This document shows, piece by piece, positions 7,647 through 15,296 of a stretch of DNA of 64,000 nt. The notes beneath the pieces are model-generated. The model saw nothing but the letters and a program-made list of their open reading frames with translations. It did no database searches and was not told the origin of the DNA. Position numbers and translations under genes: made by a program. The stretch spans positions 1 to 64,000 of the forward strand of contig NZ_JBELMH010000004.1 in NCBI RefSeq assembly GCF_042096055.1. The letters run 5' to 3'. This DNA is from Citreimonas sp042096055 (GTDB taxonomy: Bacteria > Pseudomonadota > Alphaproteobacteria > Rhodobacterales > Rhodobacteraceae). The stretch's first letter is position 1; every line of letters begins with the position of its first letter.

Positions 7647-8926
7647 ACGCCGCACTCGCGCTTTCGCTGGGCATCCTGTTCCTTGCAGGGGTGCCGATTG
7701 CCGTGGCCATCGGCCTCGCGTCAGTCGTTGGGATCGAGGCAAGCGGCCGCCTGCCACTGCTGCTGGTCGCGCAGCGCATGTTCACGGGCATCGACAGCTT
7801 TCCGCTGATGGCCATTCCGCTGTTCATCCTCGCGGGCAACCTGATGTCGGCGGGCGGCATCTCGCACCGGCTGGTCGAGCTGGCGAAGTCGATCGTCGGC
7901 GGTATCCAGGGCGGGCTGGCCGCGTCCTGCGTGCTGACCTGCATGATGTTCGCCTCTGTGTCGGGCTCGTCCGTCGCCACCACGTTCGCGATCGGCGCGA
8001 TCCTGATCCCGGCGATGGTCAAACACGGCTACCCGGCGCCCATGGCCGCCTCGGTGCAGGCCAGCTCGGCCGAGCTGGGTGTGCTGATCCCGCCGTCGAT
8101 TCCGCTGATCCTCTACGGCGTGTCGACCGACACCTCGATCGGGCAGCTGTTCCTGGCCGGCATCGGGCCGGGCTTCCTTGTGGCCGGGTCACTTATGGCG
8201 CTGGTGCTGATCCTGTGCCGCATCCGGGGCATCGGCCTGCAGGACGGTGTCGACCGGCCGCGCGTGGGGGCGGCGCTGCTGTCGGCGATGCCCGCGCTGA
8301 TCGTGCCGGTTGTCATCCTGGGCGGCATCTATACCGGCGTCTTCACCCCGACCGAGGCCAGCGCGGCGGCCGTCGCCGCAGCCGTGGTCGTGGGCATGCT
8401 GTTCTACCGCGAGCTTCGTTTCGCCGACCTGCCCGACATCCTGAAGAAGACCGTGCTCTCGACGGCCGCGATCATGCTGATCATCTCGGCCGCGGCGCTG
8501 TTTTCCTTCCTCGTGACGCGTTCGGGCCTGCCGAACGAGATCGCCGCCTGGTTCAAGGAGGTGTTCGACAGCCGGATGGCGTTCCTGCTGGTGGTGAACC
8601 TGCTGCTGCTGGTCGTCGGCATGTTCATCGAGACTTCGGCCGCGATCCTGGTCCTCGCGCCGATCCTGACGCCGATCGCGGTTTCCTACGGCGTAGACCC
8701 GGTGCATTTCGGGCTGATCATCGTCGTGAACCTTGCCCTGGGCATGATCACGCCGCCGCTGGGCGTGAACCTGTTCGCCGCCTGCGCGGTCGCCAACCTG
8801 CCGGTCGAGAAGATCATCCCGCACCTGTTCTGGTTCGTCCTGACCGTGTTCGGCGCGCTGATGATCATCACCTACGTACCGGCGATCACGCTCTGGCCGA
8901 TGCAGATCATCCTGGGGACCAACTGA
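7643..8926 (+). CDS. dctM: TRAP transporter large permease
   Basis: A 427-aa DctM-family sodium/solute symporter with about 11-12 hydrophobic segments. Characteristic loops include PLFILAGNLM, the SSAELGVLIPPSIPLILYG hairpin region and the C-terminal ALGMITPPLGVNLF repeat. It forms the transport channel with DctQ. The length is normal. The start codon is GTG, overlapping dctQ. The stop codon TGA (8924-8926) shares its final A with the ATG of a 23-codon reading frame that leads into the kinase gene. Confidence 0.92.
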   Translation: MNAALALSLGILFLAGVPIAVAIGLASVVGIEASGRLPLLLVAQRMFTGIDSFPLMAIPLFILAGNLMSAGGISHRLVELAKSIVGGIQGGLAASCVLTCMMFASVSGSSVATTFAIGAILIPAMVKHGYPAPMAASVQASSAELGVLIPPSIPLILYGVSTDTSIGQLFLAGIGPGFLVAGSLMALVLILCRIRGIGLQDGVDRPRVGAALLSAMPALIVPVVILGGIYTGVFTPTEASAAAVAAAVVVGMLFYRELRFADLPDILKKTVLSTAAIMLIISAAALFSFLVTRSGLPNEIAAWFKEVFDSRMAFLLVVNLLLLVVGMFIETSAAILVLAPILTPIAVSYGVDPVHFGLIIVVNLALGMITPPLGVNLFAACAVANLPVEKIIPHLFWFVLTVFGALMIITYVPAITLWPMQIILGTN

Positions 8927-8997
8927 TGACGCGGATCGTACACGACGCTGGGCTGGGGTCGCGGACGTCCTGCATCGCGCTGGCCGAGGCCGCGTGA
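8926..8997 (+). CDS. Possible 23-residue coupling ORF between dctM and otnK
   Basis: A tiny frame encoding 23 residues whose ATG overlaps the dctM stop (TGATG) and whose own TGA overlaps the otnK ATG (TGATG). A modest GGGGA ribosome-binding sequence precedes it. Such exact coupling at both ends suggests ribosomes pass through it to reach the kinase gene. The peptide (starting MTRIVHDAGLG) resembles nothing I recognise and may simply be a translational bridge or a decayed gene remnant. Confidence 0.35.
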   Translation: MTRIVHDAGLGSRTSCIALAEAA

Positions 8998-10247
8998 TGC
9001 TGCTGGGCTGCATCGGCGACGACTTCACCGGGTCCAGCGACCTGGCCAACACGCTGACGCGCCAGGGCATGCGCACCGTCCAGTACGTGGGCGTGCCGGA
9101 CCGGCCTGCCGACGCGGGGGTCGAGGCGGGCGTGGTCGCGCTCAAGTCCCGCTCGATCCCCGTGGACGATGCCGTCGCGCAGTCGCTGCGGGCGCTCGAC
9201 TGGCTACGCGCGCAGGGCTGCCGGCAATTCCTGTTCAAGTACTGCTCGACCTTCGACTCGACGCCCCTGGGCAATATCGGCCCGGTGGCCGAGGCGCTGG
9301 CGGATGCGCTGGACGCGCGGCAGGTCATCGTCTGCCCGGCCTTCCCGGCGACCGGGCGCTCGGTCTACCAGGGTCACCTGTTCGTCGGCGACCGGCTGCT
9401 GAGCGAATCCGGGATGCAGGACCACCCGCTGACGCCGATGACGGACCCCGATATAAGGCGCTGGCTGGCGCGTCAGGCGCGCGGCAGCGTCGGCCATGTG
9501 GACGCCGCGACGGTGCGGCAAGGGCCGGCCGCCATCGCGCAGGCGCTGGACGCGCAGGACCGCGCCGGCCATAGGCTGATCGTGACCGACGCCGTCGCGG
9601 ACGAGGACCTGATCGCCCTCGGCCGCGCCGCCGCCGACCTGCCGCTGCTGACCGGCGGGTCGGGCATCGCCATGGGCCTGCCCGGGAACTTCCGCGCGGC
9701 GGGCGCGCTGGTGGACACGGCGGATGCCTGGCGCGGCCAGCCAGGGCCGGTGGTCGCGTTGTCGGGATCCTGTTCGACCGCCACGCGCGACCAGGTCGCG
9801 CGGCACGCCGCCCGTCACCCGGTGCGCGAGATCACGGCCCAAGATGCGGTGGCCGGCGCCCTGCCGGTCGCGGATCTGGCCGCATGGGCGCTGGCGCAGC
9901 CGGGCATTCCGCTGATCTATTCCTCGGCCGATCCCGCGACGGTGGCCGCCGTGCAGAAGCGTCACGGCGCGCAGCGGGTCGCTCAGGCAATCGAGACGCT
10001 GTTCGCCGAACTGGCCGCCGCGCTGGTCGCGGGCGGCGTCACGCGCCTGATCAGCGCCGGCGGCGAGACCTCGGGCGCGGTGGTCGGCGGGCTGGGCCTG
10101 TCGCAGCTCGAGATCGGACCCGAGATCGCGCCGGGCGTGCCGGTGATGCGCGCGAGCGAGGCGTGCGTGGTCGCGCTCAAGTCCGGCAATTTCGGCGGGC
10201 CGGACTTCTTCGAGGACGCGGCGCGCCTGATGGAGGCCGCCCCATGA
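8997..10247 (+). CDS. otnK: 3-oxo-tetronate kinase (four-carbon acid sugar kinase family)
   Basis: A 416-aa member of the four-carbon acid sugar kinase family (formerly DUF1537). It phosphorylates 3-oxo-tetronate at O4 with ATP. The N-terminal substrate-binding half opens with CIGDDFTGSSDLANTL (residues 5-20), and the C-terminal nucleotide half contains VALSGSCSTATRDQV and the glycine-rich SAGGETSGAVVGGLGL. The chosen ATG at 8997 follows GAGG by 7 nt; a GTG one codon upstream is also possible. It lies between the TRAP importer and otnC with a 4-bp overlap to otnC, as expected for an erythronate/threonate catabolic operon. Confidence 0.9.
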   Translation: MLLGCIGDDFTGSSDLANTLTRQGMRTVQYVGVPDRPADAGVEAGVVALKSRSIPVDDAVAQSLRALDWLRAQGCRQFLFKYCSTFDSTPLGNIGPVAEALADALDARQVIVCPAFPATGRSVYQGHLFVGDRLLSESGMQDHPLTPMTDPDIRRWLARQARGSVGHVDAATVRQGPAAIAQALDAQDRAGHRLIVTDAVADEDLIALGRAAADLPLLTGGSGIAMGLPGNFRAAGALVDTADAWRGQPGPVVALSGSCSTATRDQVARHAARHPVREITAQDAVAGALPVADLAAWALAQPGIPLIYSSADPATVAAVQKRHGAQRVAQAIETLFAELAAALVAGGVTRLISAGGETSGAVVGGLGLSQLEIGPEIAPGVPVMRASEACVVALKSGNFGGPDFFEDAARLMEAAP

Positions 10248-10891
10248 GCGCAGAAGCGCGCCTGCGCGAGGATATCTGCCACTGGGCCAGATCCATGTTC
10301 GATCGCGGTCTGACCGGCGGCGCCTCGGGCAACATCTCGGCCCGTACCGAGGATGGCGGCCTGCTGGTGACGCCGACGGGCCACAGCTTCGGCCGGCTTG
10401 ATCCGGCGCGGCTCAGCCGATTCGACGCGGCGGGCACGCTCATCTCGGGCGATCCACCCACCAAGGAGATGCCGCTGCATTCCGCCTTCTACGAGACGCG
10501 GAAGGCCGCGGGCGCGGTGGTGCACCTGCATTCGACGCATTCCGTCGCGCTGTCGATGCTGCCCGAGACCGACCCCGACAACGCCGTGCCTCCGCTGACG
10601 GCCTACGCGGTGATGCGCGTCGGCAAGGTCGCGCTGCTGCCCTTCTTCGTGCCTGGCGACGCCCAGATGGCAGACGCGATCCGCGGGCTGGCCGGGCGCC
10701 GCTCCTCGGTGCTGCTGGCCAACCACGGACCCGTGGTCGCCGCGCACGATCTCGAGGCGGCGGTGTTCGCGATGGAAGAGCTCGAGGAAACCGCGCGGCT
10801 GGCCATGTTGCTGCGCGGCACCGGCGCCGTGCCGCTGACCGAGGCGCAGATCGGGCAGGTCGTTCGCAAATTCGAGCTGGATTGGGACTGA
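10244..10891 (+). CDS. otnC: 3-oxo-tetronate 4-phosphate decarboxylase (class II aldolase fold)
   Basis: A 215-aa class II aldolase/adducin-fold enzyme that decarboxylates 3-oxo-tetronate 4-phosphate to dihydroxyacetone phosphate and CO2. The metal site is visible as HLHSTHS (near residues 86-92) and NHGPVVAAHD near residue 161, and the catalytic Glu lies in TKEMPLHSAFY. GGASGNIS is the phosphate-binding N-terminal loop of the fold. Start and stop overlap the neighbouring genes (ATGA before, TGATG after). With otnK and otnI alongside, the assignment to the tetronate pathway is firm. Confidence 0.9.
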   Translation: MSAEARLREDICHWARSMFDRGLTGGASGNISARTEDGGLLVTPTGHSFGRLDPARLSRFDAAGTLISGDPPTKEMPLHSAFYETRKAAGAVVHLHSTHSVALSMLPETDPDNAVPPLTAYAVMRVGKVALLPFFVPGDAQMADAIRGLAGRRSSVLLANHGPVVAAHDLEAAVFAMEELEETARLAMLLRGTGAVPLTEAQIGQVVRKFELDWD

Positions 10892-11819
10892 TGCGCTTTT
10901 CCGCCAATCTCGGCTTTCTGTTTACCGACCGGCCCCTGCCGCAGGCGATCCATGCCGCCGCGGCGGCCGGTTTCGACGCGGTCGAATGCCATTTCCCCTA
11001 CGAGGTACCCGCGGCCGAGGTCGCGGCCGCGCTGCGCGAGTCCGGCCTTGAGATGCTGGGCCTGAACACCCACCCGGGCGTTCGCGAAGCCGGCGATTTC
11101 GGCCTTGCCGCGCTGCCCGGGCGCGAGGACGAGGCGCGCGCCGCGATCGCGCAAGCCGTCGACTACGCGCGCGCGATCGGGGCCGGAAACGTGCACGTGA
11201 TGGCCGGCAAGACCGATGGCGGCGCGGCGGCCGAGGCCACGTTCCGCGCCAACCTGACCCACGCCTGCGATCTGGCGGTGCCGCACGGCATCGGCATCCT
11301 GATCGAGCCGATCAACCGGCGCGACGTGCCCGGTTACCACCTGGCGACCACCGACCACGCGGCGGCCATCGTCGAGACGCTGGACCGGCCGAACCTGTCG
11401 ATCATGTTCGACTGCTATCACGTCCAGATCGCGCAGGGCGACCTGCTGCGGCGGTTCGAGGCGTTGCGGCACCTGATCGGCCACGTGCAATTCGCCGGCG
11501 TGCCGGATCGCGGCGAACCCGACCGGGGAGAGGTCGACTACGCCTGGCTGCTGCCGCAGATCGCCGGGCGCGGCTGGAAGGCTCCCTTCGGCGCGGAATA
11601 CCGGCCCANNNNNNNNNNNNNNNNNNNNNNNNNNNNNNNNNNNNNNNNNNNNNNNNNNNNNNNNNNNNNNNNNNNNNNNNNNNNNNNNNNNNNNNNNNNN
11701 NNNNNNNNCCGCAGATCGCCGGGCGCGGCTGGAAGGCTCCCTTCGGCGCGGAATACCGGCCCATCGGCGCGCGCACCGAAGACGGCCTGTCGTGGCTGAC
11801 CGCCTTCAAGGCACCGTAG
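10891..11819 (+). CDS. otnI: 2-oxo-tetronate isomerase (hydroxypyruvate isomerase family; split by false gap)
   Basis: A TIM-barrel sugar-phosphate-isomerase-like enzyme (Hyi family) that converts 2-oxo-tetronate to 3-oxo-tetronate. Landmarks: MRFSANLGFLFTD start, GLNTHPG, IEPINRRDVPGY with the metal-binding Glu, MFDCYHVQI and HVQFAGVPDRGEPD. The gene is interrupted by 100 N, but the 55 bases before the gap (11554-11608) are repeated exactly after it (11709-11763). Removing the gap and one copy gives an unbroken 257-aa protein ending with the usual GAEYRPIGARTEDGLSWL tail, the normal family length. The gene is therefore intact in the organism. It is the last gene of the den/otn operon. Confidence 0.9.
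11554..11763. other. Unmerged contig overlap: 55-bp duplicate flanking 100 N
   Basis: Bases 11554-11608 and 11709-11763 are identical over 55 bp and flank 100 N at 11609-11708. Collapsing them restores the otnI reading frame and a family-typical length, so this is an assembly artefact, not a biological repeat. Confidence 0.95.
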
Positions 11820-11846
11820 CCACTCCGTCAGGCGATGTTCTCTGGT

Positions 11847-11869
11847 GGGCGCGACCGCAACCGCGCCAC
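11847..11869 (+). terminator. Possible terminator hairpin after otnI
   Basis: GTGGGCGCG pairs with CGCGCCAC around the 8-nt loop ACCGCAAC, with one bulged G. It lies about 28 bp after the otnI stop. There is no T-run, so any termination would be Rho-assisted or partial. Support is weak. Confidence 0.3.
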
Positions 11870-11873
11870 GAGA

Positions 11874-11922
11874 CCCTGCGCCCGAAATCCGAGAAAAGCG
11901 CGCGTCGCAGGGCCGAAATCCC
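11874..11922 (+). promoter_or_regulatory. Repeat-containing regulatory region before the RiPP precursor
   Basis: Two direct copies of CCGAAATC start at 11882 and 11913, 31 bp apart (about three helical turns). They are interleaved with an inverted pair CCCTGCG (11874-11880) and CGCAGGG (11906-11912). The array lies 110-160 bp before the precursor start and is the best candidate for the activator or repressor site of the RiPP operon. No clear -35/-10 pair was found. Confidence 0.35.
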
Positions 11923-12033
11923 GAGACTCTGACGACGCAACCCCCTTTCCGCTGACGGAGCGATGACGGGTGGTCCTGCATGGTCGGCAAGCCATCCGAC
12001 AGGGGTGGCGGACCAACCTGAGAGGACACTCCA

Positions 12034-12345
12034 ATGCCTGTGGAAAGCAACAACAAGGAACGCGTTCGTGCCCTTCTGAAGAAGGCGAACATGGAAATCG
12101 GCTCGGCGCTCACCCGGGTCGACAACATGGGGGAATACGAGCTTGCCGAAGCGGCCGGGGCCGCCGAGGCGACGCGCGCATTCTTCGACTTCAACGGCTC
12201 GTGCGGCAGCGAGTCGGTGACAGCACCGACGCGCGACGGCACCCGCGCGTTCTTCGACTTCAACGGCTCGTGCGGCGGCTCGTCGATCTCGGACGCACGC
12301 CGTGGCGAGGCGCTGGTGAACGCGCTGCGCGACATCATGCGCTGA
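12034..12345 (+). CDS. Candidate RiPP precursor peptide with two identical cores
   Basis: A 103-aa peptide with an Arg/Lys/Glu-rich leader-like N-terminus (residues 1-45) and two perfect copies of the 12-mer TRAFFDFNGSCG at residues 47-58 and 70-81, separated by an 11-residue linker. The only two cysteines (C57, C80) sit at the same place in each copy. A 20-residue polar tail rich in Arg follows. A good AGAGGA Shine-Dalgarno (12021-12026) precedes the ATG. A radical SAM/SPASM enzyme starts 85 bp downstream and a JmjC-type oxygenase follows, the standard setting for a ribosomally made, modified peptide. FFD and FNG fit the aromatic-x-x pattern that cyclophane-forming radical SAM enzymes crosslink; this is inference. 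I know no named family with this core. Confidence 0.8.
   Translation: MPVESNNKERVRALLKKANMEIGSALTRVDNMGEYELAEAAGAAEATRAFFDFNGSCGSESVTAPTRDGTRAFFDFNGSCGGSSISDARRGEALVNALRDIMR
12172..12276 (+). repeat. Tandem core repeat in the precursor gene (two 36-bp units, 69-bp period)
   Basis: Units at 12172-12207 and 12241-12276 encode the identical dodecapeptide. They differ at two synonymous third positions, so the peptide rather than the DNA appears to be conserved. The linker between them is unrelated. Confidence 0.9.
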
Positions 12346-12372
12346 GCGGCGGGCCGCCCCCGGGCCTGCCGA

Positions 12373-12402
12373 ACCCGCCGCCGCCCCTGCCCGGCGGCGG
12401 GT
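12373..12402 (+). terminator. Strong hairpin between precursor and maturase genes (attenuator)
   Basis: An 11-bp perfect stem, ACCCGCCGCCG (12373-12383) pairing with CGGCGGCGGGT (12392-12402), around an 8-nt loop. No T-tract follows. A partial terminator or RNA-stabilising structure at this place commonly gives excess precursor mRNA over maturase mRNA in RiPP operons. Confidence 0.6.
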
Positions 12403-12430
12403 CATTCCCCCCTGATCGAGGATCTTCGCG

Positions 12431-13819
12431 ATGACCATGCATGAACCCGGCGCCGAGCGCGCGCCCACGCGCCTGTCGCGCTACATCGTCGCCACCGAGC
12501 CCTTCGCCGAGGACGGCGCAGGCGCCGCGCGGCTGATCTTCTCGACCCGCAGCGGCGCGATCCGCAAGATGTCCGAGCCGCTCTGGCAGCATGTCGCGGC
12601 GCAGGGCGGCGCGGGTCTGGCCCCCGACATGCTGGCCGACCTGGCCGATACCAAGATCCTGGTGCCGGACGGCGCGGACGAACGCGGCGCCGTGCTGGCC
12701 GAGAACCGCGCTGCGCTGTCGGCGACCGACACGGCCTACCACGTGATCCAGCCCTCGGCCTTCTGCCAACTCGGCTGCGATTATTGCGGGCAGGACCACA
12801 CCCGCGCGCGGCTGGATGCGGCGCGGCAGGACCGACTGCTGACAAGGATCGACCGCGGGCTCGACACGCGGCGCTACCGGGCGCTGCGCATCGGCTGGTT
12901 CGGGTCAGAACCGCTGGCGGGCATGGCGGTCATCCGGTCGCTGACGCCGCGGCTGCAAAGCCTGGCCGCGGGGCGCGGCGTGACCTATTCCGCCGGGATC
13001 GTGACCAACGGCGTCAAGCTCGACCGCCGCACGGCGCGCGAACTGGCGGTCGAGCACGGCGTGACCGATGCCGAGATCACGCTGGACGGACCGGCCCGGC
13101 ACCATGACGCGCGCCGCTTCTTCAAGACCGGCGGGCCGTCCTTCGACCGCATCTTCTCCAACATCCGCGCAGTGGCCTTCGATTCCGGCATCCCGATGCG
13201 GATCGTGGTCCGGTGCAACGTCGACGCCCGCAACGCCGACGGGGTGGAGGAACTGATCGACCAGCTGGCCGATGCGGGCCTCGCCGGGCTGATCGACCTC
13301 TACTTCGCGCCGATCCACGACTGGGGCAACGACGCCGCGGGCGCAGGCATGACGCCCGAGCGCTACGCCGAGGCCGAGCTAGAATGGGCGATCCACGCCA
13401 TGTCGCGCGGGTTCGACCAGGGCATGCTGCCGCCTCGCAAGCGCATCACCTGCGTCGCGGTGCGCCCCGACAGCGAGGTGACGGACGCCTACGGGAACGT
13501 CTTCAACTGCACCGAGACGCCTTACGTGACCGCCTACGGCACGCCCAACCGCCACCGGATCGGCACGCTCGAGACGCGCGAGGTCGACCGCGATGTCAAC
13601 CGGTTCGGCCGCTTCTACGACGATGTCGAGGCCGGGCAGCACGGCTGCGCCCGCTGCCCCATGCTGCCGGTCTGCGGCGGTGCCTGCCCCAAAAGCTGGA
13701 ACGAGGGCACGCCGGCCTGTCCGCCCTTCAAGCGCAACATGCCCGAGCGGCTGTTGCTGCACCATTCGCGCGAAAAGCTGCTCGCCCGACACACGGCCGA
13801 GGCACGCGCCCAGATTTGA
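12431..13819 (+). CDS. Radical SAM/SPASM peptide maturase
   Basis: A 462-aa protein. The radical SAM cluster motif is C112-x3-C116-x2-C119 (FCQLGCDYCG), followed by the GSEPL glycine-rich strand and a VTNGVKLD strand. The C-terminal SPASM domain shows NCTE, then CARCPMLPVCGGAC and a final Cys in TPACPP, enough to bind one or two auxiliary Fe-S clusters. The first 100 residues, before the barrel, are the likely precursor-recognition region. It resembles anaerobic sulfatase/peptide maturases, but no sulfatase is nearby, and the adjacent twin-core peptide is the obvious substrate. GAGG (12418-12421) lies 9 nt before ATG 12431; ATG 12437 is an alternative. The reaction is unknown: C-C, C-S or C-O crosslinking are all possible. 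Confidence 0.85.
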   Translation: MTMHEPGAERAPTRLSRYIVATEPFAEDGAGAARLIFSTRSGAIRKMSEPLWQHVAAQGGAGLAPDMLADLADTKILVPDGADERGAVLAENRAALSATDTAYHVIQPSAFCQLGCDYCGQDHTRARLDAARQDRLLTRIDRGLDTRRYRALRIGWFGSEPLAGMAVIRSLTPRLQSLAAGRGVTYSAGIVTNGVKLDRRTARELAVEHGVTDAEITLDGPARHHDARRFFKTGGPSFDRIFSNIRAVAFDSGIPMRIVVRCNVDARNADGVEELIDQLADAGLAGLIDLYFAPIHDWGNDAAGAGMTPERYAEAELEWAIHAMSRGFDQGMLPPRKRITCVAVRPDSEVTDAYGNVFNCTETPYVTAYGTPNRHRIGTLETREVDRDVNRFGRFYDDVEAGQHGCARCPMLPVCGGACPKSWNEGTPACPPFKRNMPERLLLHHSREKLLARHTAEARAQI

Positions 13820-13842
13820 CCAAACCCGAGGGAGTGACGACC

Positions 13843-14811
13843 ATGACACCGATGACCGAACGCGAGCTCGAAACGCTGCTTCTGGGCGAAGGCGGGTTTC
13901 CCGACTTCTGGCAGACCAGCTGGAACCGGCAGCGCACCTGGGTGCGGGGGCGCGACCCGAGCGTCTTTGCAAGCTGCGTCACGCTGGACGAGATCGACGC
14001 GCTGATATCCCAGACGCGCCTGCCGCTGGGCAATTTCGACCTGGCCTACGACCAGCAGCCGCTGGACAAGAACGTCTATTGCCGCGACGGGCTGATCGTG
14101 CCCGCCCGCGTCTACGACCTGCACCGCGAGGGGGTGACCATCATCCTGCGCTCGGCGCACTTCTGGCTGCAGGGCCTGGACCGGCTTCGCCGCGCCGCGG
14201 AAGGGATGTTCGCCTGCCCGGTGCAGGCCAACGTCTACCTGACGCCGCCCGACAACCAGAGCACGCCGGCGCATTGGGACACCCACGACCTGTTCGTGTT
14301 GCAGATCGCTGGCGCGAAGCTGTGGCCGCTGTTTGCGAACACCGGCAATCCGCGCCCGCTGGTGCACGAGCGGTTCCGCCCCGGCATCGACCCGGTCGGT
14401 GCGCCGACGCAAACCCTGCGGCTCGAGTCCGGCGACAGCCTCTATCTGCCGCGCGGCGAGATCCACGCGCCGGTCTCGGTGGGATACTCGGTGCACGTGG
14501 CGCTGGGCGTGTCGTCCCCGCGGTGGATCGACGTGGCGCTGCAGCGGCTGGCCGACACTCTGCCGCCCGACAGCCCGCTGCGACGGCCCGTATCGCCCGA
14601 AGCGTCGGGCGTCGACCGTGCGGTGGACGCGGCGGCGGCGGCGCAGGCGCTGCGCGACCTGTTGGACGCCCCCGGCCTGTTGCCCCATGCGGCTGCCCCG
14701 GCGCGCGCGATCGCCGAGGGTGCCGAGGCGCCTCAGCGCGGCCGCCTGAACTCCATTGTCGAAGAGATGGGCGAAGCGCCGGCGACGTGCCGTCCGACCC
14801 AGCCGGCGTGA
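13843..14811 (+). CDS. JmjC/cupin-type Fe(II)/2-oxoglutarate oxygenase
   Basis: A 322-aa protein of the JmjC ribosomal-oxygenase-like (YcfD/RoxA) type. The iron-binding facial triad is visible as H144-W-D146 in PAHWDTHDLFVLQ and H208 in YLPRGEIHAP. The TPPDNQSTP lead-in and GAKLWPLF strand match the family, whose members hydroxylate Arg or His side chains of proteins. A GAGGGAG Shine-Dalgarno precedes ATG 13843. It sits 23 bp after the radical SAM gene and overlaps the GNAT gene by 4 bp, so it probably hydroxylates the precursor. The Arg of each TRAFFDF core is an attractive but unproven target. The C-terminal 100 residues are Ala-rich, like the dimerisation or winged region of RoxA proteins. 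Confidence 0.8.
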   Translation: MTPMTERELETLLLGEGGFPDFWQTSWNRQRTWVRGRDPSVFASCVTLDEIDALISQTRLPLGNFDLAYDQQPLDKNVYCRDGLIVPARVYDLHREGVTIILRSAHFWLQGLDRLRRAAEGMFACPVQANVYLTPPDNQSTPAHWDTHDLFVLQIAGAKLWPLFANTGNPRPLVHERFRPGIDPVGAPTQTLRLESGDSLYLPRGEIHAPVSVGYSVHVALGVSSPRWIDVALQRLADTLPPDSPLRRPVSPEASGVDRAVDAAAAAQALRDLLDAPGLLPHAAAPARAIAEGAEAPQRGRLNSIVEEMGEAPATCRPTQPA

Positions 14812-15296
14812 CCGGCCCGGGCACAGATGCGGCGCCGGACTGGCGCTCTGCGACGGCGCGGGATCTGCCGATCCTGCGCCGCGCGCAGTCCGAGACCTTC
14901 GCGTCCATGCGCGGCCGCGCACCCACGGCGGAAGAGACCGCCCGGATGGACGCCGCGACGCGCGAAGCCTTGAACGACCCCGGCCAGACGATCGAAGCGG
15001 CGCAGCGCGACGGCCTGGTCTGCGCGTATTACTGGCTGCGGGGGCTGACCGAGCGCGATCCCTTCCTGGTGGACCTGCACGTCCTGCCGGGCCACCGGCG
15101 CGCCGGGCTGGGGCGCCTGTGCCTTGAGCGCGCTCTGCGCCGGGCGGCCGAGGCCGGGGCGGACCGCATCGCACTGTCGGTCGCGCCCGGCAACGCGCCG
15201 GCACTGGCGCTCTACCGCCGTCACGGCGCGCGCACGCTGGCCGCCACGGGTGACGCGATCTTGCTGGCCCTGCCGGTTCCCGCTCAGAGCCCGTAG
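14808..15296 (+). CDS. GNAT family N-acetyltransferase
   Basis: A 162-aa GNAT-fold protein. Acetyl-CoA motif A is visible as LHVLPGHRRAGLGRLCLERALRRA (about residues 87-110), followed by LSVAPGNAPALALYRRHGA, the typical motif B. I chose the GTG at 14808, which overlaps the oxygenase stop (GTGA); an in-frame GTG at 14787 is an alternative. It may acetylate the mature peptide N-terminus or provide self-resistance. Its 3' end overlaps the convergent protease gene by 13 bp. Confidence 0.8.
   Translation: MTGPGTDAAPDWRSATARDLPILRRAQSETFASMRGRAPTAEETARMDAATREALNDPGQTIEAAQRDGLVCAYYWLRGLTERDPFLVDLHVLPGHRRAGLGRLCLERALRRAAEAGADRIALSVAPGNAPALALYRRHGARTLAATGDAILLALPVPAQSP

Noticed and set aside
11554..11763. 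Target-site duplication or transposon insertion in otnI
   Set aside because: The repeat is 55 bp, the intervening sequence is only N, and merging the copies restores a normal gene, so a contig overlap explains it.
12034..12345. Lanthipeptide, lasso or thiopeptide class for the twin-core peptide
   Set aside because: There is no LanM/LanB/LanC, lasso cyclase or YcaO protein nearby, and the core has few Ser/Thr/Cys residues positioned for such rings.
12431..13819. Assignment of the radical SAM enzyme as an anaerobic sulfatase maturase or PqqE
   Set aside because: No sulfatase or pqq genes are present and a dedicated repeat peptide sits immediately upstream.
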